Below, piece by piece: positions 33,914-43,500 of a DNA stretch of 64,000 nt (position 1 is the stretch's first letter; each line of letters starts with the position of its first letter). The stretch covers positions 1 to 64,000 of the forward strand of contig CAVOKN010000010.1 in assembly GCA_963696505.1 (NCBI GenBank). The letters are read 5' to 3'. Below the pieces are notes generated by a model. That model saw only the letters and a list, made by a program, of their open reading frames with translations, had not been told where the DNA came from and searched no databases. This stretch comes from CAVOKN01 sp963696505. Its GTDB lineage: Bacteria; Pseudomonadota; Gammaproteobacteria; Burkholderiales; Rhodocyclaceae. The translations under genes and the position numbers were made by a program.

Positions 33914-35095
33914 TCAGGCTGCGGCCGGGGTGAGGCCCGCAAGGCTTCCCGCCACGACATCGCCATAGAACGTCCGCAGGCGCTGAGCAAGGGCACCGGC
34001 GGACCAACTGCCCGCATAGGCGATGGCCTGGCGCGAAAGCAGTTCGCGGCGCGGCGGGTCCGCTAGCAGTTGCGCGACGCTTGCCGCAAACTGCCGTGGG
34101 TCGTCTGGCGGAATAATGCAGCCCTGGCGCGCTTCGAGAATGTCGCGTGTGCCCATGACCGACAACGCCGCGACCGGCAAGCCCACGGCCATGGCCTCCA
34201 GCAGCACCAGCCCCTGGGTTTCCGTGCGGGATGCGAAGACGAACAGGTCGGCGGCGCGGTAACAGTCCTGAAGTTCTGTTTCACGCTCCAGGTAGCCCAC
34301 GAAGCGAACCGCATCGCCGAGTGCCAGGCGCTGCGCGAGGCCGACGAGGCCGGGTGCGGCGGGACCTTCGCCCGCCACCACGAGCAACACCTCGGGCAAC
34401 TGCGCGCGCAGCGCGGCGAGCATGTGCAGCAGGAAGTCGATGTTTTTCTCGCCGGCAACGCGGCCGACGAAGAGCAGCACGGGTCGCGCGGGACCGATCC
34501 CAAGGCGGGCGCGAAAGCGCGTGCCGTCGCCGGCCGCTGCGGTTCGCAGCGGAATCCCGGTCGGCAGCACCTGCATCGGCGCCGAGACGCCATAGCCCTG
34601 CAGCGCGCTGCGCATCGGCTCCGAGGGAACGACAATCGCATCGAGCGCATTGCACTGGCTGCGCGAAAAGCGCCGCGCGAGGCCCGCCATGACGCTGCGC
34701 GGCAGCAGCGGCACGTAGTGGTGCAGATACTCTTCGAACAGCGTGTGGTAGGTCGCCACGCAGGGAACGCCGAGCTTTCGCGCCAGCCCGACCCCGGCAT
34801 AGTGGGCAAGGAAAGGCGTCTGCACATGCACCAGGTCCCAGCGCTCGGAAGTCAGTCGCGAAAACGCGGCGGCAAGACTTCGACGGCGCATGAGCCGGTC
34901 CTCCGGATCGCGAGGCACCGGGCGTGCGGTCACGCGCCAGACGTCGTGCTCCTCGGCTGTGGCGCTGCCGTAATCCGGGCAGACCAGGGCTACCCGGTCA
35001 CCCGCGGCAAGGAGTTCACGGCGGAAGGTCTGGATCGAAGTGGATACGCCGTTGACGCGTGGAAAATAGACATCCGACACCATCAGCACGTTCAT
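33914..35095 (-). CDS. GT4-family glycosyltransferase
   Basis: A 393-residue GT-B fold enzyme. The N-terminal domain begins MNVLMVSDVYFPRVNGVSTS, typical of mannosyl- or glucosyltransferases acting on lipids (PimB and SQD2-like). The C-terminal domain has LLFVGRVAGEKNIDFLLH and the donor-binding E-x7-E segment (SRTETQGLVLLEAMAVGLPV). It probably uses a nucleotide sugar to glycosylate a diacylglycerol or similar acceptor on the cytoplasmic face. ATG 35095 is chosen; ATG 35107 would add four residues. The stop overlaps a GACTGACTT word at 33906-33914. It is convergent with the LpxH-like gene. Confidence 0.85.
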   Translation of the reverse strand: MNVLMVSDVYFPRVNGVSTSIQTFRRELLAAGDRVALVCPDYGSATAEEHDVWRVTARPVPRDPEDRLMRRRSLAAAFSRLTSERWDLVHVQTPFLAHYAGVGLARKLGVPCVATYHTLFEEYLHHYVPLLPRSVMAGLARRFSRSQCNALDAIVVPSEPMRSALQGYGVSAPMQVLPTGIPLRTAAAGDGTRFRARLGIGPARPVLLFVGRVAGEKNIDFLLHMLAALRAQLPEVLLVVAGEGPAAPGLVGLAQRLALGDAVRFVGYLERETELQDCYRAADLFVFASRTETQGLVLLEAMAVGLPVAALSVMGTRDILEARQGCIIPPDDPRQFAASVAQLLADPPRRELLSRQAIAYAGSWSAGALAQRLRTFYGDVVAGSLAGLTPAAA

Positions 35096-35405
35096 GCGGC
35101 ATTCCATTCGCTGCGGGCGGCCGCCGACACGCCCCTCGCAAGCGCCTCCTGGGTCAGGTTGCCGAATGTTTCGGTGAGGCGGGCAAACCGGAACAGGTCG
35201 CCGGAGGCATAGCGGACGGCCAGGGTCGGGGACGATGGACGTGGGCACGCACGAATGATGCGGTGCGTCCTTTACCCGATCATGACAACGATGCCATGTG
35301 CCCACGTCGGACAGATTCGACACTCCAGATTCCGAAGCGGCGGCTTCTGGCAGCCTGTCGGACTTGACGTGAAAGTCGCGCGAATCTCGAACCTCCCTTT
35401 CCCCA
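35096..35405. other. 310-base intergenic stretch with a spaced inverted repeat
   Basis: No gene is supported here. A 10-base inverted repeat, ACGTGGGCAC at 35239-35248 and GTGCCCACGT at 35298-35307, could be a regulatory site or a long-looped hairpin. The stretch separates the glycosyltransferase start from the end of the lipase-maturation-factor gene, so it should contain the promoter of the former. Confidence 0.5.
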
Positions 35406-36875
35406 TCACGGCCGGCGCGGAGGCACGTCCGGGAACTCGCCGAGATACTCCGCCTGCCACCAGTTGCCGCTGCGCGTCCGCTCGTCGCGCGTCGTGAAAC
35501 GGTAGCGGTAGGCCAGCACCTGGAAGTAGCGCGGCGGCGGCCTGCCGGCGAAGGGATTTTCGGCGAGCAGGGCAGTCACCGCGGGACTGTTGGCCGCCAG
35601 CGCGTCGATGAAGCCGTTGAACCAGTAGGCTACCGGCTGAGCCTGGGACGGCACGAACCACATCATCCAGTCGAGTCGCGGATGATGCGGAACGACGAAG
35701 CGGGGCGCCGCGTCGATCGCACCCGGCTTGTAGCGGAAGACATAGCGCTCCCAGCGGCGGCCGTCGTAGCTGCCGGCGACGCTCAGTTCCTGGCGTTCGG
35801 TCTGCATGTTGGGGAAGACGTGGTAGCTGTTGCCGATGCCATAGCGCGGACCGATCGCGCCCAGCGCCTCCAGCGCCTTCGGCATTCCGCCACCGGAGAC
35901 CAGCGGATACATGTTGGCGAGGCTCACCGCCGCGATCAGCAGCGCCGCAGCGAAAGTCAGCGTCTGGAACGCGGCTCCCGGGGCCGGAATTGGCGCCCCG
36001 AGGCGCGCCAGCAGCCGCTCAGGCAGCACCCGCCGCACGGCGCGGTCGTCGAGCAGGAACAGGCACAGCAGCAGCGTCAGCAGGTTGAAGAAGTTGTGGT
36101 TGCTGGTGGCCATGATCAGCAACTGCATCAGCGCCGTCACGCCCGCGGCGAACAAACGGAAGGGGCGCGGCAGGAAAATGAAGAAGGGGACGACCAGCTC
36201 GCTGAAGAAGGTCAAGCCGACACCCGCCCTGAGCAGCGGCTCCGGCAACTGGTGCGCCCACCAGGCGCCGGCGTGGGGCAGCGGCTGCGTCTCGAAGTAG
36301 TGGCGCAGCGCGGTGAAGCTGCTCCACGACGGGTCGCCGCTCGCCAACTTGGAAACGCCCGAGAGGAAGCGCAGCCGGAACAGCAGCCAGTGGTAGAGAA
36401 AGACCACCAGCCGGCTCGGCGGATCGGCGAGGAAGATGGCGAGGAATCCCGCTTCCAGCAGCAGGTAGTCCCACTGGAAGTTGGTGAATACCTGTCCGGC
36501 ATGGTAGAGCGACAGATAGAGCACGAACAGCAGGGTCAGCACCAGCCTCTGTGGTCCCCGACCGAGCAGCAACAGGACGGCTAGCAGCGCACCGGCAAAC
36601 GCGGCGGCATTGAGCGCGGCGGCGCTACTGTCCAGCCAGAACAGGGTCGGTACCTGGAGCCAGGCTGCGGCGCCCTGCGCGGCACGCAACCGCTCCAGGC
36701 CCCTGCCCAGCGGCAGGATGCCCTGCGGGCCGGCGAGGCCGTCGATCTGCACCGCGAGCGAGAGGAAGGCGGCGGCATAGATAAGCGCCAGGCCCTTCAG
36801 GAACAGGCGGGAAACCAACTGGCTATCGCTCGCGGGACCGAGCATCCCCTTCAGTAACCCAGTCCATGTTTGCAT
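35406..36875 (-). CDS. lipase maturation factor (LMF1) family membrane protein
   Basis: A 489-residue integral membrane protein with about eight hydrophobic segments in the first 350 residues. The family sequence TNFQWDYLLLEAGFLAIFLAD and the KLASGDPSWSSFTALRHYFETQPLP segment are typical of LMF proteins. The C-terminal soluble part contains VPHHPRLDWMMWF. In animals LMF1 helps lipases fold in the ER; bacterial members are uncharacterised. The start at ATG 36875 (MQTWTGLLKGMLG) gives the normal length; an upstream in-frame part adds 42 poorly supported residues. No lipase gene is seen nearby. Confidence 0.85.
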   Translation of the reverse strand: MQTWTGLLKGMLGPASDSQLVSRLFLKGLALIYAAAFLSLAVQIDGLAGPQGILPLGRGLERLRAAQGAAAWLQVPTLFWLDSSAAALNAAAFAGALLAVLLLLGRGPQRLVLTLLFVLYLSLYHAGQVFTNFQWDYLLLEAGFLAIFLADPPSRLVVFLYHWLLFRLRFLSGVSKLASGDPSWSSFTALRHYFETQPLPHAGAWWAHQLPEPLLRAGVGLTFFSELVVPFFIFLPRPFRLFAAGVTALMQLLIMATSNHNFFNLLTLLLCLFLLDDRAVRRVLPERLLARLGAPIPAPGAAFQTLTFAAALLIAAVSLANMYPLVSGGGMPKALEALGAIGPRYGIGNSYHVFPNMQTERQELSVAGSYDGRRWERYVFRYKPGAIDAAPRFVVPHHPRLDWMMWFVPSQAQPVAYWFNGFIDALAANSPAVTALLAENPFAGRPPPRYFQVLAYRYRFTTRDERTRSGNWWQAEYLGEFPDVPPRRP

Positions 36876-37027
36876 GACCGTCCTCCCACTCCAATGCACC
36901 GCGCCCTCTGGAATGCTGCCGCGGAAGGGCGCGAGAAAGCAATCCGTGCGATGCCGGATTTGCGGCCGACCGGATCGCGCAACCCTGGCCGTTAGCGGCA
37001 ACCACGCAAGAGGCCGAGCAGGAGACC

Positions 37028-37972
37028 TTAGCGACCGCCGTCCAGCCAGCTCACGAGTCCCTGGGCGTTGAGCTCAATGTCGGTGTCGAAGATTTCCAGC
37101 AGACGCTCCGCCGGCAGCGCCCAGCCCTGGCGCCGCGCCTCGTCCAGAAGGATTCCGGTAATGCCCTGGGCCAGCAGGGCGTGGCGCTGCGGACCCGCGT
37201 CCCGCTGCGCCTGGGCCAGCGCCACATGCGCGTCGATCAGGCGGTGCAGGTCGGCGCCGAGGCGCTCGGGTTCCCGCACCTGGCCGTAGTGGGTGACATA
37301 GATCGCCGCCGGCCGGTAGGCCAGCAGGCGGTCGATGGCGGCATGCAGGGCCGGCGGGTCGAACTGCACCGGCGTCGTGGTCGGGAAGGCGGACTGGCGG
37401 GGGCCGACGTCGAGTTCGCGATAGGACAGGCCGAAGGTGTCGCCGGCAAAGACATGACCCGACTTGCGATCCACGATGCAGACGTGGTGCCTGGCATGGC
37501 CGGGGGTGTCGAGGAACAGAAGTTCTCGGCCGGCAAGTTCGAGGACGGTTGAGTCGGGCGTCTCGACGATGCGCAGGACGGGAACGGGAACGATGTCGCC
37601 GTAAAGGCGGCGTGTCGCCTCTGCGCCATACACAGCGCGCACCCCTTCCACCAGCCGCGAAGGATCGGCCATGTGGCGCGCGCCGCGCGGATGCACCGCG
37701 AGCCGGGCATTGGGCAGATGCGCCATCAGTGCCCCGGCGCCGCCGGCGTGGTCGAGATGGATGTGGGTCAGGATCAGCCAGTCCACGCTCTCCGGTCCGA
37801 GGCCCTTCGCTTCGAGGGCCGAGAGCACGCGCGGCAGCGATGCGTTGCTGCCGCTGTCCACCAGCGCGGCGCGGGCACCTTCGACGATCAGGTGGACAGC
37901 GGCAAGCCGCGGACGCACGTAGCCGGCGTCGATCGCGCTGATGCCGAATTCATAGTCGGTGATGTCGCCCAT
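37028..37972 (-). CDS. MBL-fold metallo-hydrolase
   Basis: A 314-residue metallo-beta-lactamase-fold enzyme with the dinuclear metal motif THIHLDHAGGAG (about residues 69-80), further ligands in DTPGHARHHV and HVFAGDTFG, and a final histidine in YVTHYGQV. The family includes thioesterases and lactonases acting on glyoxalase-like substrates; the extended C-terminal helical part (residues 225-314) is shared with DUF-type MBL proteins of beta- and gammaproteobacteria. It is cytosolic. The ATG at 37972 starts MGDITDYEFGISAIDAGYV. The specific substrate is not evident. Confidence 0.87.
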   Translation of the reverse strand: MGDITDYEFGISAIDAGYVRPRLAAVHLIVEGARAALVDSGSNASLPRVLSALEAKGLGPESVDWLILTHIHLDHAGGAGALMAHLPNARLAVHPRGARHMADPSRLVEGVRAVYGAEATRRLYGDIVPVPVLRIVETPDSTVLELAGRELLFLDTPGHARHHVCIVDRKSGHVFAGDTFGLSYRELDVGPRQSAFPTTTPVQFDPPALHAAIDRLLAYRPAAIYVTHYGQVREPERLGADLHRLIDAHVALAQAQRDAGPQRHALLAQGITGILLDEARRQGWALPAERLLEIFDTDIELNAQGLVSWLDGGR

Positions 37973-38105
37973 GCCGTCTCCCGCGTGGAAGCAGAGATTC
38001 TATCGCCGCAGCGGGCAGCGATCGGCGTTGCGGAAAGTGCGCGAGAGGCCGGCGCGAGCAGAGGGGAAGGCGCCGGCGGCGCAGGACCGCCGGTCGGAGA
38101 AGGGG

Positions 38106-38567
38106 CTACTTCAGGTGCTGGTTGATGATTTTGGTCATCTCGAACATCGAGACCTGCGCCTTGCCGAAGACTTCCTTCAGCTTCTCGTCGGCGTTGATCA
38201 TGCGTCTGTTGATGGCGTCCTGAAGCTTGTTCTTCTTGATGTACTCCCACACCTTCTTGACCACCTCGGTGCGCGGCAGCGGCAGAGCGCCGACGATGGC
38301 CGCGAGCACCGCGCTGGGGGTCATCGCCTTCATGAAGGCGGCATTGGGGGTACGCTTGACCTTGGGTTTGGCGGCGGCCTTGGGAGCGGCGGCCTTGGGA
38401 GCGGCAGACTTCGGTGCAGCGGCCTTCTTGGCGGCTGGCTTGGCGGCGGGCTTCTTGGCGGCCGGCTTGGCGGCGGGTTTCTTGGTGGCAGGTTTGGCGG
38501 CTGCGGCCTTGGTGGTGGCGGGCTTGGCGGCAGGTTTCTTGGCAGCGGGTTTCTTCGTTGTAACCAT
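38106..38567 (-). CDS. SWIB/MDM2-domain protein with histone-H1-like basic tail
   Basis: A 153-residue protein. Residues 1-75 are a repeating Lys/Ala/Pro sequence (KKPAAKPAAKK units) like the tail of histone H1 and bacterial AlgP/HctB proteins, expected to bind DNA non-specifically. Residues 76-153 form a SWIB domain (SAVLAAIVGALPLPRTEVVKKVWEYIKK ... MFEMTKIINQHL), a fold best known from eukaryotic chromatin remodellers but also found in chlamydiae and some proteobacteria. It is probably a nucleoid-associated protein. The ATG at 38567 follows an AGGAGACTCGAGT segment. It stands alone between the MBL and DUF2189 genes. Confidence 0.88.
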   Translation of the reverse strand: MVTTKKPAAKKPAAKPATTKAAAAKPATKKPAAKPAAKKPAAKPAAKKAAAPKSAAPKAAAPKAAAKPKVKRTPNAAFMKAMTPSAVLAAIVGALPLPRTEVVKKVWEYIKKNKLQDAINRRMINADEKLKEVFGKAQVSMFEMTKIINQHLK

Positions 38568-38722
38568 ACTCGAGTCTCCTATTTTGATTTCACCTGGAAC
38601 CGCGTCCCGTCAGTACGGGAACGACGGAAGCATGAGAAGCTGCCTCTGGGATGTCAACACCCGACAGAGGGAAAACGCAAAATTCTTTCGTCCCGGCGTG
38701 GCTTTTCGGCACCGCGAGCGCG

Positions 38723-39463
38723 CTACGCAGGGAAAAACTCGCTGTAGAGAGCGTAACTGGAATAGGCGAGCCAGGGCAGCGCGACGACGAACAGCGGCAG
38801 CAGCAGGATGCTGAGGATAGTCACCGCCGCGAGGATCAGTGCCCAAACCATGGTGACGATGAAATTGCCGAACACGGCTTTGACGCTGGCGCTCACCGCG
38901 CCGACCAGGCCGGTTCGGCCGTCGGCGAGCAGCGGCACCGAGAACGCGGAGACGGTGTAGATGGCGAAGGCCAGCGCAGTGCCCATTACCGCGCCGTAGA
39001 GCTCGAAGCGCAGCGCATCGGCGTTGCCCGGCAGGTCGCGCAGCCACACCGGGTCGCGGCCGATCATGAAGCTATAGAGGGTCGCGGCGTCGGTGATCCA
39101 GATCATGAAGAGCAGCATGCACAGCAGGGCAATCGCCCACAGCGCGCGCGGCGCCCGCCGGAAACCGTCGACGAGATCGCCGATGCGCGGTGACTGACTT
39201 TCGCGGGCCAGCCGCGCGACGCGGAAGTAGCCGGCGAGCAGCGCCGGCCCCACCAGCATGAAGCCGCCGGCGAGCGGCAGCGCCATCGGCGTCATGCCGG
39301 CAAACGCAACTCCCGCTAGCAGCAGCAGGCCGATCAGGGCGAACACCGTGGCATAGCCGCAACTGAGCGCGGGCCAGGCCCTGAACAGCGCCCAGCCCGA
39401 GGCCAGCGCGCGGGGGATCGCCGCGAGGGGAACGCAGCGCGGCAGCGGAGGGGCGGCGATCAT
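38723..39463 (-). CDS. DUF2189-type integral membrane protein
   Basis: A 246-residue polytopic membrane protein with about six hydrophobic segments (for example ATVFALIGLLLLAGVAFAG and ILAAVTILSILLLPLFVVAL). The N-terminal PLAAIPRALASGWALFRAWP is the family hallmark (DUF2189/BPSS1780-like). Function unknown. The gene contains one of the GACTGACTT words (39192-39200) encoding ESQS on its strand. ATG 39463 is the first start; ends AYSSYALYSEFFPA. Confidence 0.75.
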   Translation of the reverse strand: MIAAPPLPRCVPLAAIPRALASGWALFRAWPALSCGYATVFALIGLLLLAGVAFAGMTPMALPLAGGFMLVGPALLAGYFRVARLARESQSPRIGDLVDGFRRAPRALWAIALLCMLLFMIWITDAATLYSFMIGRDPVWLRDLPGNADALRFELYGAVMGTALAFAIYTVSAFSVPLLADGRTGLVGAVSASVKAVFGNFIVTMVWALILAAVTILSILLLPLFVVALPWLAYSSYALYSEFFPA

Positions 39464-39542
39464 GGCAGCGGAGCGGTGGGAAACACCGCCCGATGCTAGG
39501 GCCGTCGAAGATCCGGAAAAACGATCCAGATCAAGGCGGCGA

Positions 39543-39890
39543 CTATTCGCTGACTTCCAGCAGTTCCACCTCGAAAATCAGGGTCGCGTTGGGCGGGATC
39601 ACGCCGCCGGCGCCGCGGGCGCCGTAACCGATCTGAGGCGGGATGGTCAGCTTGCGCACGCCGCCGACCTGCATGCCCTGCACCCCTTCGTCCCAGCCGG
39701 CGATCACGTACTGCACGCCGACGGGAAAGCTGAAGGCTTCGTTGCGGTCCTTGCTCGAATCGAACTTCGTTCCATCGGTAAGCCATCCGGTGTAGTGCAC
39801 CGAGACCGTGGTGCCGAGGCGCGCGGCAGCACCGCTGCCGATGGTGAGGTCCTCATAGACGAGTCCGCTGGGGGTGCTTACAGGTTGCAT
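39543..39890 (-). CDS. FKBP-type peptidyl-prolyl cis-trans isomerase
   Basis: A 115-residue single FKBP domain without signal peptide, so cytosolic. It catalyses proline isomerisation in folding proteins. Typical landmarks are VSVHYTGWLTDGTKFDSS, FPVGVQYVIAGWDEGVQGM and IPPQIGYGARGAGGVIPPNATLIFEVELL, covering the active-site aromatic and tyrosine residues. The ATG at 39890 gives the usual length. It lies 44 bases downstream of the broken msrA on the same strand, a common pairing of folding and repair functions. Confidence 0.92.
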   Translation of the reverse strand: MQPVSTPSGLVYEDLTIGSGAAARLGTTVSVHYTGWLTDGTKFDSSKDRNEAFSFPVGVQYVIAGWDEGVQGMQVGGVRKLTIPPQIGYGARGAGGVIPPNATLIFEVELLEVSE

Positions 39891-39934
39891 GCCGGTTCCT
39901 TGGTGTGCGAAGTTGAAAGAAGAGGTGTCGTGGT

Positions 39935-40488
39935 TCAGCGCTTGAGCCGGTCGAGGAAATGCTTGCGGAATTTCGCCACCTTGGGCGCGACCACCGCTTG
40001 GCAATAGGGCTGCGCCGGGTTGTTGGCAAAATATTCCTGATGGTAATCCTCGGCAAGGTAGAACTCGGGTGCCGGGGCGATCTCGGTGACGATGGGCGCG
40101 CCCCACACTCCGCGGGCGTTCCAGTCGGCGATCGCCTGCCGCGCCTGCGCCTCCTGCTGCGGCGAGCGATGGAAGATGACCGAGCGGTACTGGCTGCCGA
40201 CGTCGTTGCCCTGGCGGTTGCGGGTGGTCGGATCGTGGATGGTGAAGAACACGTCCAGCAGGTCGCGGTAGGAGACCAGGGCCGGATCGAAGGCGATTCG
40301 CACCACCTCGGCATGGCCGGTGTCGCCGTTGCACACCTGGCGGTAGCTCGGGTTCGGCGGCGCACCGCCGCTGTAGCCGGACTCGACGCTGTTCGACGCC
40401 GCGCAGTTGGTCAAACACCGCCTCCAGGCACCAGAAACAGCCGCCCCCCAGGATGGCGAACTTCGTGTTCTCGGGATGTCTCGCTCAT
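39935..40488 (-). pseudogene. msrA: peptide methionine sulfoxide reductase A, frameshifted twice
   Basis: MsrA reduces methionine-S-sulfoxide in proteins. The C-terminal 130 residues (from VESGYSGGAPPNPSYRQVCNGDTGH) read cleanly in one frame, but the start ATG 40488 (MSETS) and the catalytic GGGCFWCLEAVFDQLRGVE lie in two other frames. One extra C in the CCC near 40473-40475 and one extra base in GAACAGC near 40390 would explain both breaks. As given, no single frame has the active-site cysteine joined to the rest. Two errors within 100 bases may be sequencing faults or real decay. Confidence 0.85.
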
Positions 40489-40548
40489 GGCTTTTCCTGT
40501 CTTGATCGGGTTCGAATGAGAGCGGCGTTAGCCGCGAAGAATTCCGCG

Positions 40549-43500
40549 TCAATTGAAAGAATAGGTGTAGAACAGGTCGATCGAGTTGTCGGTGCCGGCG
40601 CGGCCGATCAGCGACAGGCGCCGCGTCAGATAGTAGGTGATCTTCACGATGCTCTCCGCGCCGGCGAGGCTCTGCTCGAAACTGACGAGCGCATCGGCGG
40701 ACAGGCGCTTGCCCACGGTGACGATCTGCTGCGACACGCTGGCGTCGCGACCGCTCTGGCTGCCCGCCACCGTGGTGCCCGGCAGAAGGCTGTCGCCCCC
40801 GCCCGCGGTGGCGGAGACCACCGCCAGTTCGTCCAGCCCGAGGCCCCGCGCAAGCGAAGCCGAGATGCCCTCGCCCTGACCGCCGAGGATGGCTCCGGCG
40901 GCCGCCATCAGCAAGCCGGTGTCGGCGCCGCCGGCTTGGTCCTGACCACGGCCGAGCACAATCCAGGACAGTTTCTCGGCGTCCGGCACATTCGGCTCCG
41001 ACACCAGCTTGACCTGGGGCGCGAGCACGGTTCCCGTCACCGCGACCCCGGCCTCCACCGGCAGATTCTTGCGCAGCGCGACGACGTTCAGTCCCGGGTT
41101 GTCCAGCGGGCCCTGGAAATTGACGATGCCGCGCTCGATCGTCAGTTGCTGGCCGTAGGCATCGAAGGTGCCGTCGCGGGTGCGAATCGAACCGCTGCCG
41201 CGCAAGCTGCCGCGGCCATCGCTGCGCACCCGCAATTCCCCCGCCAGCCGGCTCTTCAGGCCACGGCCGTTGAAGTAGAAGCTGTTCCCCATCTGCACCT
41301 GCACATCCAGGCTCAGCGGCACCCGTCGCCGGCCCGCCGCCTCCCGCCCCTTCACGACGACATCATCGCGAGAGCGCCGGCGCCGGATCCCGGGTCAGTT
41401 CCCAGTAGCCGGCGTCGGCCTTGACCGCGCCGCCCAGCCTGATGCCATCGGGATCGCTTTCCAGGCGGCCGTCGCCCGACACCATCAGCCAGCGTTCCGG
41501 GCGCTGGACTACGGTGAGCCGCTGCGCCTGCAGCTTCAACTGGCCGCGACCCGAGGCGAGTTCGAACTCGCCGGAAGCCTCGACGCTACCGGGCTTCGCC
41601 GTGAGCGCCGCGTAGTCGATGCGCACTTCCCGCGGCTTGGCACGGCTGGCGCTGACGAAACTCAAGCGCTCCAGCCGCAGCCGCTCCTGATCGAAGGCGA
41701 GCCGCAGTTCGCCATCGGAGAGCCGCGTTCCGTGTTCCACCAGCGCCACCGCGAGCTTCTCGCCGCGGATCTCGCCCTGTCCGCGGGGCGACGCGCCGCT
41801 GCCGGTGATGGCGAACTCGCCGCGCAGCACGCCTTCGAGCTGCAGGCCCGGATCGAGCCAGGGGCCGAGCCAGGCGATCGACGGCATGTGGGCGCGCACC
41901 GCTCCCGCCACCTGCGCATCGGGCGCCAGCCGCCAACCGGCGCCGGAGCGTTGCGCCAACGCCGTGCCCGCCCCAGACAATTCGCCCAGGCGCGAGCCGG
42001 CTGCCTCCAGCGACCAACCCAGCCGGTCGCGCTCGGCATGGGCGCGCAGCTCGAGGGTGGAAAGCCCGAGGCTCACCGGCGCATCGCCGGCCAGCCCGAG
42101 GTCGCCGCCCTCGCGAAAAATCCGCAGATTGCCATCGGCATGGTCGCCGAGGCGCAGTTGCCACTCGGCGCCGAGGCGCAGGCCTTCCGCCGTCAGCACC
42201 GGCCGCTGCTGGGCGTCGAAGGCGACGCCGAGGCCGACGCCGCTCAATGCGCCGCGGGTGACGATGGCCTGCGGCGACCATGAGGTTTCGTCGAGTCGCG
42301 CGCGGGCGCTGCCGCTGGCCAGGTCCACCGGGCCCAGGGCGACCCGTTCGGCCGACGCCTCCAGGGTCGCCGGCGCCACCAGCCGCAATTCGGGCTTCCC
42401 CTTGAGTTCCATGGTGCGCAACAGACCGCGCCAGGACAGACCGTCGGCCAGCGCTCCCCCCGCCTCGATGACGAAATCATGGCTGCTGCCGAGGCGACCC
42501 GCGGCGCGCAGCGCATGTTCGCGGCGGGTGCCGGCGATCTCGATCTCGGCCCTGGGCAGCAGCGCTTCCTTGGCCTGCGCTTCACGCAGGTCCGAAATCT
42601 GGCCCCGCACTTCGAAGCGTCCGTCGGCACCGTCGCGCAGTTGGCCCTTCAGCACCGCCTGCGCCATGCGATACCCGCCGGCGAGAAGCGACTCGGCCGT
42701 CGCATCGAATTCGAAGCTTGGCTGCTGCATGCTGCCGCTGGCGGTCACCTGCCCCTTCAGCGTGCCGCCGAGGCCGTGGCCGAGATTCGCCAACCGGGGC
42801 GCATCGATGTCCAGCTCGATCCGATCGCCGGGCAGACCGAAGGCGCCCTCGGCGTGGAGACGATTGCCGGCGAGATCGAGGCCGACATCGCAGCGCTCCA
42901 GCCGGTCGGGGCGCAGCGCGATCCGCCCTTCGCCCGCCAGCGGCTTGCCGTCGAAGCGGCTGTCGAAAAGGCTGAAGTTCGCGTTAACCCAGGGTTTCGG
43001 TTCGAGCGTGCCTTTCGCATCGAGGCGGGCATTCAGCCGGGCCGCCGGCATGGCGGCGAACAGGCTGGGATCGAAGCGCTGCAGGTTGCCCGAAAGCTCG
43101 AAGGCACGCTTGCCTTCGAGGCCGACCCGCCCGCGCGCCTCCAGGCCTGCGCCACGGGCGTCGATGCGCGCGCTGCCGATTTCGATCGCGGCGTCGCGAT
43201 GCTCGGCCTCGAAACGTGCGGTGAAACGCGCCTCGCGCAGGTCGGCGACGAGCCGCTGCGCCGTGGCCGAAACCTGGGCTTCCAGGCGCCCGCCTAGCCG
43301 CGTCGGCTTGAGCACGGCGGCGAGTTCGCTCAGGCTCAGGTCGGATACGTCGAGCTTGAGGGCAAGCGCCTGCTGCGCCCACACCGCGCTGCCTCGGGCA
43401 CGGCCCTTTTCGGTCAGCGCCAGATCGATTCCCTGCAGGCTGAGCCGCCCCGCCTCCCAGCGCGCCTTGGCGGACAGGGAGCGCAGCGGCAGCAGACCGC

